In this document: positions 17,236 through 24,661 of the stretch, piece by piece | Layout: each line of letters opens with the position of its first letter | How positions within the stretch are numbered: the first letter of the stretch is position 1 | NCBI GenBank assembly: GCA_012035135.1 | Contig: JAAUPI010000030.1 | Span: forward strand, 1-34,648 | Direction of reading: 5' to 3' | Source: Microcoleus sp. CSU_2_2 | Lineage (GTDB): Bacteria; Cyanobacteriota; Cyanobacteriia; Cyanobacteriales; Microcoleaceae | DNA: 34,648 bases | Position numbers and translations under genes: made by a program | Notes under the pieces: generated by a model | What the model saw: the letters and a program-made list of their open reading frames with translations, nothing else | The model's database searches: none | What the model was told of the DNA's origin: nothing

Positions 17236-18300
17236 GTGACCTCCTCCCAACACCAAGCCTCCTGTCGTCGGCTATGGTGTGGGCTTCCATACCTCACAAT
17301 ATGGCATTTCTGGATCGGCACTTATCTAGATCCGAAATCCCCGACAGTACGCCATTACCAGACAGTTTCCATTCCCCCAAGTCCTGGGGTACTACTGATT
17401 CCAATCCTCTCAACAAAACTACTCGAGCAGCAGCATGGTCGCGATGAGTTTGATATTGACATTCAGGACAAATATGCTCCCTCTCACTCAGAGGTTTAGC
17501 TACTGTTGCACCACATTCAGGACAAGTTTGGCTTGTCCCATAGGGATTGACCCGCTCAAAATACACTCCTCGCTTCCAACAAACCCACTCCAACAAAGAC
17601 AAAAATGCTCCAAAAGAAGCATCGACACATTCTTTTCTCAACATTCCTCGGTTGAGTCCCACTGTGTTGAGGTCTTCGGCAAAGATGGTTTGTGCTTGGT
17701 CGCAAAGGTTATGGGCAGTGCAAAGATGAAAATTTTTACGGGTATTACCAATATGGTGATGCAGTCTGGCTACTTTGATTTGGGCTTTCTCCCAGTTATT
17801 AGAACGTTTCTGTTTTCTCGCTGCTCTGCGTTGCAGCACTTTCAGCCGACTTTGCAGAGATTTCAGAAATTTAGGACGTTCAACTGTCGTGCCCTGAGAA
17901 GTCGTCAGGAATTTTTCGAGTCCGAGGTCTATCCCAATCGCTCGCCCATGCACAGGGGCATCAGGAATCGACACATCACAAGCAATGGTAACAATAACGT
18001 ACCATTTAGTATTTCTGCATCTTTAGGAATAATATACTCTCTACTCAGAGAACATCTATCTACCAAACACTTCCTAGACGCCAGCCAATCTTTCAACTCG
18101 CGCCAAGAGTGGTTGTAGACTTTGCGACAAGTTTCCAACCAATCGAGCATGAGTTGCTGTTGGGTAGAGTCAGGGTAGAGTCGGTAGGTGAAGTTCATCG
18201 TCAGCATATTTCTACTATAACATATGTTGACGGTAAATTTATTTTTGAAGGGCATCTAACCCTTCAAAAATACTTGGGGGATGTCCATGTATCCCGTCGC
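17236..18300 (-). mobile_element. Decayed IS200/IS605-family element with deleted tnpB
   Basis: The right boundary is set at 17236, where identity with the solo end at 15073 stops. The right-end hairpin is 17246-17257 / 17272-17283. A perfect 12-bp palindrome ATTTTTGAAGGG-N7-CCCTTCAAAAAT (18241-18271) lies upstream of tnpB and is a good candidate for the left-end transposase-binding hairpin; the exact left end (about 18280-18300) is a guess. There is no tnpA (Y1 transposase), so the copy could move only with help in trans, and its tnpB is broken. Confidence 0.8.
17294..18207 (-). pseudogene. tnpB: TnpB RNA-guided nuclease, internally deleted and out of frame
   Basis: Two parts in different frames. 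The N-terminal ~65 residues (18207 or 18198 down to about 18017: FTYRLYPDSTQQQLMLDWLE, CRKVYNHSWRELKDWL) match the TnpB start. The C-terminal part (about 18013-17294) restarts at WYVIVTIACDVSIPDAPVHG and runs to the end. About 120 residues normally present between them (REC/WED region) are missing and the join is out of frame. The catalytic half is intact: RuvC residues D in GIDLGLEKF, E in FAEDLN, D in HRDHAAAR, and both zinc-ribbon pairs CPEC. It is therefore unlikely to yield a working nuclease, although an internal ATG could express the RuvC half. The last 13 codons belong to the 96-bp repeat. Confidence 0.88.
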
Positions 18301-18358
18301 CAAATCGAAGATTATGGCGCGGGACTTATCGCCTCCCCCAAACCCCCACCATTAGGTT
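18262..18358 (+). other. Coding-like remnant between the two IS relics
   Basis: In one plus-strand frame this stretch reads YLGDVHVSRRQIEDYGAG followed by a proline-rich end before a stop near 18355-18360. It looks more protein-like than random sequence, but I do not recognise a family. It could be a piece of a gene disrupted by the insertions, or chance. Confidence 0.3.
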
Positions 18359-18628
18359 AAAGTTAATCATGCTTGCACCAGCCAGACTTACCGCAAGTGC
18401 AACCACATCCCTCCCAAAACAGGGAAGTCCTACCATCAGGTGAAGAATTTCACCTGCGGGCATTGTGGGTGGCAGGGTGATGCTGGCTCGAGCAGAGTGT
18501 TGAATATTCCTGCTTTTGGAGCCTCAGTAAATAGGCTCGGATGTTCGGAGTTGTCTTGCTCTTTGAGCGAACATCTCAGGGCTACTAAAAGCCCGCGCCA
18601 TAGCTTAATACAGCTATGCGTTGGGTAG
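18359..18628 (+). pseudogene. tnpB: C-terminal fragment of a second TnpB
   Basis: A plus-strand frame beginning after a stop at 18353-18355 reads KVNHACTSQTYRKCNHIPPK, then FTCGHCGWQGDA and ends ...LSEHLRATKSP, the typical zinc-ribbon and tail of a different TnpB subfamily from the minus-strand copy. The family normally reads TSQTCxKC here; the first zinc cysteine is changed to tyrosine (QTYRKC). The DADxN catalytic aspartate motif after the ribbon is altered (QGDAGSS). About 300 N-terminal residues are missing, so it is a dead fragment. Confidence 0.78.
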
Positions 18629-18635
18629 TTTACAG
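18590..18635 (+). mobile_element. Right end of the second IS200/IS605 relic
   Basis: Immediately after the TnpB tail there is a hairpin CATAGC (18599-18604) / GCTATG (18613-18618). It is preceded by AAAGCCCGCGC and followed by CGTTGGGTAGTTTAC, a layout typical of cyanobacterial IS200/IS605 right ends. The exact end, about 18632-18635, is inferred. Confidence 0.6.
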
Positions 18636-18669
18636 ACAAACCCTTACGCTTAAGCTTCTGTAAAGGTCT

Positions 18670-21600
18670 ATGAATTCTGCATCTCCCATTAATCTGTCAA
18701 CTCTGGACAACGGGAACGTGATAGATGTCCCTGTTGTAGGTGAAAACCGTCAGGAACAACACTATTCTCCGCCTTCCTCTCCCTCTAGCAGTACCAGCAG
18801 TAGTAGTGCACTTGCCAAAAGTCAAGGAAACTTCTCTGGCTTTCTCGAACTCCTAAATAAAAACAGTTTTACAGGAGTAGTCAAGGAAGTAGAAGAAAAA
18901 CTGAGGGTTGTCAATCAAACCCTGGGAATGCTGGATAATATCCTTGACAGCCAGGGATTTGACGCCATCCTCAACGAAATGTTGCAGTCAATTACCCTCA
19001 AAACAGGGGAATTGCTGAATGCCGATCGCAGCACGATATTTTTATTAGACGACGAAAAAAATGAACTCTGGGCAATAGTCGCTAAAGACGAAAATGGCAA
19101 AAGCCTAGAGATCAGAGTTCCTGCTCATGTGGGGATTGCTGGAGAAGTAGCCACTGAAAAAAAAGTGGTGAACATTCCTTACGATTTTTATAACGACGAG
19201 CGATCGACTAACGCCAAAAAAACTGACGAAAAAACAGGATATCGCACCTATACAATGCTGGCGATGCCTCTGGTTAATGAGGAAACAGACGAATTAGTAG
19301 CAGTCATTCAACTCATTAATAAACTCAAGCCTAACCACGAAAATTACGGCACTTTAGACCAACAAATTGACAAGGCAGGATTTACTCAAGAAGACGAACA
19401 AGTTTTTAAAGAATTTGCCCCGTCGATTCGCCTAATTCTAGAGTCGTCTAAATCTTTCTACGCAGCAACTCAGAGACAGCGGGCCGCTACTGCCCTGATG
19501 AATGCTGTCAACGCTCTTTCTCAAAGCAGTTTAGACTTAGAAGATACCCTCAAACGGGTGATGGATCAAGCCAAAGAACTGATGAATGCCGATCGCAGCA
19601 CCCTCTGGCTGATTGACGAAGATCGAAATCAACTGTGGACGAAAATCCCGATCTCAGGCAACCTTCAAGAAATTCGCATACCCAGAACAGCGGGTTTTGC
19701 AGGTATAGTTGCCCAATCCGGCGAACCGCTGCTGATTCCCTTTGACGTGTATCACGATTCCCGCGCCAAAACTTCCATAGAAACAGACAAAAAAACCGGC
19801 TACCGCACTTGCAGTATGCTGTGTATGCCAGTGTTTAACGCCGACCACAAATTGATTGGAGTGACGCAATTAGTCAACAAAAAACGACAGGGAGAATTCC
19901 CCGCCTACAACCCAGAAAACTGGCCAGACGCTCCCGAACAGTGGAAAGCGAGTTTCAATCGCAACGACATGGAATTTATGAAGGCGTTTAACATCCAAGC
20001 AGGAGTTGCCCTGCAAAACGCCAAACTGTTTGACGAAGTCAAGCAGCAAGAACAAAGACAAAAAGATATGCTGCACGCGCTAACTAACGGCGTGATTTCT
20101 ACCGATAAAAAAGGCAATATAGTAGCGACAAATCCTAGTGCTCAGAAATTGCTGGGAGTTAGCGATGCCGACTTAGCCGAAGGTCAATCTTTGCGCGAGT
20201 TAATTAAGTTAGAAAAAGGCGATTTTGCCAAATGGTTCGATCTGGCTTTGTCTCCCGAAGATGAGAAAGACCGTCAGCAGTATTATCCCGACCAAGTATT
20301 AGTCGCATCAGAAGGAGAATCGCAGAGTATCAACCTTTCAATTAACTCAATGACAGACGCTACCGACCCCAATAAAGTTAATGGGGCATTAGTTGTGATG
20401 GAAGATATCAGCAGCGCCAAGCAAGTCAAAAACTTGATGTACCGCTACATGACTCCAGAAGTAGCCGAAGCGCTTTTGGCTTCAGGAGATACAGGAATGG
20501 GAGGCAAGCGCAAACACGTTTCGGTGTTGTTCTCCGACATTCGTGGCTACACCACACTTACGGAAAAATTGAAAGCCGAAGAAGTGGTAGTCATGCTCAA
20601 CAAATACTTTGAAGAGATGGTAGACATCGTGTTCGAGTATGGAGGCACTCTCGACAAATACATTGGCGATGCTTTGATGGCTGTTTTTGGCTCTCCAGCG
20701 CCCCTAGAAGATCATGCCTGGTGCGCGATGCAAACCGCAGTCAAAATGCGGCAAAAACTTGCCGATTTTAATGACGCTCGTATTGCTAATGGCGAATTGC
20801 CGATTAGTATCGGCATGGGTATCCATTCCGATGAAGTTGTCAGCGGTAATATTGGCTCGAGCAAACGGATGGAATTGACTTCGATCGGAGATGGGGTGAA
20901 TCTCGCCTCTCGCTTAGAAGGTGCCAGCAAGCAGTACGGCACTGACTTAATCATCAGCGACAATACATACAGAGAATACAAAGAGTGGCTCTACGTGCGG
21001 GAACTCGACTTCATTACCGTCAAAGGCAAAAGCGAACCCGTAATCGTTTACGAACTCGTCGGTATCCATGAGGACAGCACATCACCCATTGGCGCTCCAC
21101 TGACCGAAAAACAGCAACAAATCATCGAACATTACACCTGTGCGCGCGAACATTACAAGACACCAGTTACCCAAAGACTCTCAGAGGAAGAGGTGAGAAA
21201 ATTATTAACTAATGTCGAGCAGATGGCGGAGGCAGAGCTGAAAAAACTTTCCTACAATGTCGATCAACAGTTAGAACACGAGCTGAAGCAGCTTTTGCAT
21301 CAAGTGAAAAAGCGATCAGAGTACGATCCCAACAACCTGTCCGAAGCCGAGAAACCCTTACAGGTGTTGAATCCAGAAATCCAACTGCTGAAACTCGAAG
21401 GCATCAAAAACCTCTCCGAAGATGAAGCAAAACTGCTCCTGCAAGCAAAAGTCAAGCAGCTATCAGCAGAGGACATTAAGGACTTGCAAGATGGCGAAGT
21501 CAAGAAGCTTTTGGAAGCAGACATTAACTCTCCTTCAAATCCCAAAATCAAGAGACTGAAAGCCTCAGAGATCAGGCAGCTATTGCAGGCAAAGATTAAA

Positions 21601-21876
21601 AGTAGAGCCTCCGAGACAGTTGCAGAAATGTTAGATGAGGAGTTTGAAAATCTGGGACTCGATCGAGTCAAAAAGCTGTTGAGCGAAGTTAAGAAAGCCT
21701 TAGAACCAAAAGCTAAGCAAGCTTTTAAAGACGCCGAACGCGAGTTTAACGCCGTTTTACAAATCGATCCCAAAAACAAGGCAGCTAAATTGCACGTCGA
21801 TCGCTGTATGTTATTTCAACATCGGTTTTCAGACGTACTCAACTGGGACGGCGTGTGGAACCTGACCGAAAAATAG
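18670..21876 (+). CDS. CyaB-type adenylate cyclase: GAF-GAF-PAS-class III cyclase with interrupted TPR
   Basis: 1068-aa cytosolic sensor that makes cAMP. A Ser-rich N-terminus is followed by GAF-A (about 88-255), GAF-B (about 272-455), PAS (about 460-580) and a class III cyclase domain (about 612-800). GAF-A has the full NKFDE cyclic-nucleotide motif (N217, K218, F238, D242, E243); GAF-B keeps N403, K404, F429, D433 but has M434 for E. Cyclase residues: metal ligands D623 and D667, adenine-selecting K663 and T737, transition-state N744 and R748, so cAMP production is expected. In Nostoc CyaB1/CyaB2 the GAFs bind cAMP and a C-terminal TPR ends the protein. Here the TPR is split: helix A at about 812-829, helix B at 1016-1043, with about 185 leucine/lysine-rich residues inserted. 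AAAGG precedes the start. Confidence 0.93.
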   Translation: MNSASPINLSTLDNGNVIDVPVVGENRQEQHYSPPSSPSSSTSSSSALAKSQGNFSGFLELLNKNSFTGVVKEVEEKLRVVNQTLGMLDNILDSQGFDAILNEMLQSITLKTGELLNADRSTIFLLDDEKNELWAIVAKDENGKSLEIRVPAHVGIAGEVATEKKVVNIPYDFYNDERSTNAKKTDEKTGYRTYTMLAMPLVNEETDELVAVIQLINKLKPNHENYGTLDQQIDKAGFTQEDEQVFKEFAPSIRLILESSKSFYAATQRQRAATALMNAVNALSQSSLDLEDTLKRVMDQAKELMNADRSTLWLIDEDRNQLWTKIPISGNLQEIRIPRTAGFAGIVAQSGEPLLIPFDVYHDSRAKTSIETDKKTGYRTCSMLCMPVFNADHKLIGVTQLVNKKRQGEFPAYNPENWPDAPEQWKASFNRNDMEFMKAFNIQAGVALQNAKLFDEVKQQEQRQKDMLHALTNGVISTDKKGNIVATNPSAQKLLGVSDADLAEGQSLRELIKLEKGDFAKWFDLALSPEDEKDRQQYYPDQVLVASEGESQSINLSINSMTDATDPNKVNGALVVMEDISSAKQVKNLMYRYMTPEVAEALLASGDTGMGGKRKHVSVLFSDIRGYTTLTEKLKAEEVVVMLNKYFEEMVDIVFEYGGTLDKYIGDALMAVFGSPAPLEDHAWCAMQTAVKMRQKLADFNDARIANGELPISIGMGIHSDEVVSGNIGSSKRMELTSIGDGVNLASRLEGASKQYGTDLIISDNTYREYKEWLYVRELDFITVKGKSEPVIVYELVGIHEDSTSPIGAPLTEKQQQIIEHYTCAREHYKTPVTQRLSEEEVRKLLTNVEQMAEAELKKLSYNVDQQLEHELKQLLHQVKKRSEYDPNNLSEAEKPLQVLNPEIQLLKLEGIKNLSEDEAKLLLQAKVKQLSAEDIKDLQDGEVKKLLEADINSPSNPKIKRLKASEIRQLLQAKIKSRASETVAEMLDEEFENLGLDRVKKLLSEVKKALEPKAKQAFKDAEREFNAVLQIDPKNKAAKLHVDRCMLFQHRFSDVLNWDGVWNLTEK

Positions 21877-22317
21877 CAAGCGTCGCAGCAACTGGTCCTA
21901 GAGGCAGGTGGCGGGTGGGTGCCGATCGAGGAGATACAGTTCCCTCGATCGCAATTAACCTTAATATCCTATGGAGGCAATTGCAAATAAGCTCTAACAG
22001 GTATGATGGTTAGATAACCGGATTAGACTTGCAGGCGAGATACCTGCGTTTCGCCCTACCTGTTTCGTTCGCGCTACCTACCGCAACAAACTGAGCACTT
22101 CTACTATTTGAAGCGCTGAAAAATAGTTACGAATTGCCGCAGCGTTACCCGGTTTCTGAGAACAATCTTGGATAAAGGCGATCGAACATCCGCTCAAAAT
22201 CCGGGTTTCTCACCCCGTCCGCGTAAGTCTTAATAGCGTTAGTGGCTCCTAAAAAAAGCTGCCTTCGCCGATAGTCAATGTTCCTGTCTTAGGTATAGAC
22301 AACTACTAGTATCAGTT
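21877..22317. other. Intergenic region with an AAACCGGGT-family hairpin
   Basis: 440 bp with no credible gene. It carries one inverted copy of the AAACCCGG repeat: ACCCGGTTTCTGAG near 22147-22160 and an AATCCGGGTTTCTCA arm near 22198-22212. The remainder should include the leader of the unknown gene at 22318. Nothing else was recognised. Confidence 0.55.
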
Positions 22318-22863
22318 ATGAATAATTGGAATTCGCAATCAGGAGATATTGAGTGGGTAGATCAGGTTTACCAACTATTACTTGAGATTGCTCGTAGCTC
22401 CCTGTCAGATATCCCCAGAATCCCGGAAAACATCACTGTAAAGGCTATCCCTCTGATCCAGAAGGTACAAAGTATTCAACAAAGACCTGACGGGCAAGTG
22501 TTCAAATCAGGTTCCTTTTCGGTAAACGATCGAGAATGGGTCGATCGAGTCTGCCAACTATTGGTAGAACTAACCAGCGCGTGTTTGTCCGATCGACCCA
22601 AAATGCCGGAAAACCTTGCAGGCAGAGCTTTAGCCCTCGCCGATAAGGCGCAAAAAATCAAAGAAGACATCGAAGAAAATGCAACCCAAACTCCAGCAGA
22701 TGAAGATGACAATCCCTTACAGTCTCCTGACGCGCTGCTGAACCTCTTGCACCATAGTTTAAAAATTCAGCGCGCTAAAAGCTACAATCCTGATGCTCCC
22801 GAATGGCAGCAAGTCTTGAGCCTGCTCGACGTAGTGCAGTCAGTTTACAAGCAAATCCGTTAA
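22318..22863 (+). CDS. Unknown protein with two internal repeats
   Basis: 181 aa; no family recognised. Residues about 10-55 and 71-116 are clear repeats of one another: DIEWVDQVYQLLLEIA / DREWVDRVCQLLVELT, then LSDIPRIPEN / LSDRPKMPEN and a shared helix ending QSIQ / QKIK, period 61 aa. A Glu/Asp-rich linker (about 115-135) and a third helical segment (about 136-181, LLNLLHHSLKI...LLDVVQSVYKQI) follow. No signal peptide or membrane segment is seen; a helical adaptor is likely. It lies between the adenylate cyclase and the kinase pair on the same strand, suggesting but not proving a signalling role. The start has no clear ribosome site. Confidence 0.7.
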   Translation: MNNWNSQSGDIEWVDQVYQLLLEIARSSLSDIPRIPENITVKAIPLIQKVQSIQQRPDGQVFKSGSFSVNDREWVDRVCQLLVELTSACLSDRPKMPENLAGRALALADKAQKIKEDIEENATQTPADEDDNPLQSPDALLNLLHHSLKIQRAKSYNPDAPEWQQVLSLLDVVQSVYKQIR

Positions 22864-23273
22864 TTCAAACTTCCATCAGGTGTGTCTTCATGGTGCGCGA
22901 TCTCTGACACTTAAAATCGGTTGCTCTTTAACAGAAAAAGTTTTTGCGGTAGCGAGAATATTTTAGACGAAAATTTTAGTAACATTAGAAAGCCAGCGCT
23001 CACCTTAAGTAGATCGGATCCAAAAAACAATCATATTCGATCGGGAAGTGTAGATACCGTAGGGTGCGTCGCGATCGATAATCTGCAACTAAAATCTGGT
23101 AGCGACGCACCATATCAGATACGGTAGGGTGCGGATCCATCGACAATCTGCAACTAACATCAAAAATCTAGCAGCGATGCACCCTACTCAAACAATAAAT
23201 CGTCTTAAACAAGCACAGACAATTGCAGTTTTGTCAACTAAACTAGGTTCAATCTCTTAAGTGGCAGGTGAAC
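22864..23273. other. Intergenic region with GGTGCGTCGC-type repeats
   Basis: 410 bp without a supported gene. It contains two copies of the palindromic repeat at 23059-23186 and the leader of the first kinase gene. The rest is unremarkable. Confidence 0.6.
23059..23186. repeat. Two copies of the GGTGCGTCGC palindromic repeat
   Basis: The first copy has arms GGTGCGTCGC (23063-23072) / GCGACGCACC (23102-23111). The second has a decayed left arm GGTGCGGAT (from 23129) and a right arm GCGATGCACC (23174-23183). Both contain AATCTGCAACTAA in the loop. Outer sequences GTAGGGTGCG / CACCCTAC match the copies at 1981-2205 and 29529-29587. Confidence 0.85.
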
Positions 23274-24569
23274 ATGAGCGGACAAAACATCGGGAATTTG
23301 TCATCAGAAATATTAGCAAATCGATACAAGTGCGATCGGCGGCTCGGCAAGCAAGCCGGACGGCAAACTTTACTCGCCCGCGACTTAAAAACCCAACAGC
23401 AAGTAGTAGTCAAACTCCTCTCATTCAGCAGCGATTTCAACTGGGAAGACTTGAAACTATTTGAGAGAGAAGTCGAAACCTTAAAATCCCTATCCCATCC
23501 GGCAATTCCCCAATATCTCGACTCCTTTGAAATCGACACTCCCAGCCGCAAAGGATTCGCCCTAGTTCAGACTTACATCGCAGCCAAATCCCTCCAAGAA
23601 TATCTTTCAGACGGCCGCACTTTCAGCGAAAGCGAAGTCAAACAATTAGCTACAGCATTATTAGACATCCTCGGATACCTGCACCAGCGACAGCCTCCGG
23701 TGATTCACCGCGACATTAAACCCAGCAATATTTTATTAAAGAATCGATCGGGCAACAGCGTCGGCGAAGTCTACCTAGTCGATTTCGGTGCAGTTCAAAC
23801 CCTAGCGACGCAACAGGGAAAAACAGTTACAGTTGTCGGAACTTACGGCTATATGCCGCCCGAACAATTTGGCGGAAGAGCAGTTCCCGCTTCCGATTTG
23901 TACGGTTTGGGAGCAACATTAATCGCCTTAATTACCAAGCAGCATCCAGCCGATTTGCCGCAGCAAGATTTGCAGATTGAATTCGAGCAATTTACAAAAT
24001 TAACTCCCGCTTTTACCAGTTGGTTGAAGTGGATGACAAATCCCAGTTTAGAGCGCCGTCCCGCCTCAGTCCAGATCGCAAAAGAAGTTCTCGAAAAACC
24101 ACGGACAATCAATAAATATTCCCTGCCACTAAGACAGGGAATAAGGGTGAGTAGCTTTAGGTTGTTCTGGAATGCGATTTGGCGCAACTTTTTGCCAGGA
24201 ACTGCAGGTGTGGTATTTTTTCAAATAGCTATTTGGATATTTATGTCTATTTTTGGTTCGATCCATCAGGTTTCAGTCAATGATATAACTATGTTTCTAA
24301 CCATATTTGTTTTTATCGCCTTGCTTGGGTTAGGGAGTGGCATCATTGTAGGAATCGTGACGCGCTTGTGGTTTTTTCCCCTAACTAATCCCAAACTTCA
24401 CCGACAAGTTTTAAATGCAATTAGTATCGCACTCTGTATTTCGATAAACATCTTCTTGGCGCAGTATAATATTTTATCGGGGCTTCTATCGTCGATAATT
24501 CTACTACTGTTAATGCAGGCAGCTAACAAGTATTTTGCCCGGTGGTATCAGCAAGAAAGTGAACTGTAA
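23274..24569 (+). CDS. Membrane-anchored Ser/Thr protein kinase (Hanks type)
   Basis: 431 aa from the ATG at 23274, which has AGGTG 5 nt upstream; a GTG two codons earlier is the alternative. Numbered from that GTG: beta3 lysine K49 (VVVKLL), catalytic HRDIKPSN with D149, DFG at 172-174, and GTYGYMPPEQF as activation/P+1 segment, so it should be catalytically competent. The nucleotide loop is the sparse LGKQAGRQTLLARD form. After about residue 290 the protein has four hydrophobic segments (about 311-330, 340-365, 382-398, 401-417). It would sit in the inner membrane with the kinase in the cytosol. A closely similar paralogue follows 92 bp downstream. Confidence 0.93.
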   Translation: MSGQNIGNLSSEILANRYKCDRRLGKQAGRQTLLARDLKTQQQVVVKLLSFSSDFNWEDLKLFEREVETLKSLSHPAIPQYLDSFEIDTPSRKGFALVQTYIAAKSLQEYLSDGRTFSESEVKQLATALLDILGYLHQRQPPVIHRDIKPSNILLKNRSGNSVGEVYLVDFGAVQTLATQQGKTVTVVGTYGYMPPEQFGGRAVPASDLYGLGATLIALITKQHPADLPQQDLQIEFEQFTKLTPAFTSWLKWMTNPSLERRPASVQIAKEVLEKPRTINKYSLPLRQGIRVSSFRLFWNAIWRNFLPGTAGVVFFQIAIWIFMSIFGSIHQVSVNDITMFLTIFVFIALLGLGSGIIVGIVTRLWFFPLTNPKLHRQVLNAISIALCISINIFLAQYNILSGLLSSIILLLLMQAANKYFARWYQQESEL

Positions 24570-24661
24570 TTTAAAATTCATATAAAGTAGGTTGGGCTGA
24601 GGTCACGAAACTAAACCTACATAACTTTGGATTTAACTCAAGTTAACATTAAGATAAAAAA

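Noticed and set aside
21300-21779. 159-codon frame on the minus strand inside the cyclase gene
   Set aside because: Ser/Phe-rich antisense shadow of the leucine/lysine-rich insertion; the plus-strand gene is well supported.
22921-23127. 68-codon frame upstream of the kinases
   Set aside because: Made mostly of the palindromic repeat; no gene-like features.
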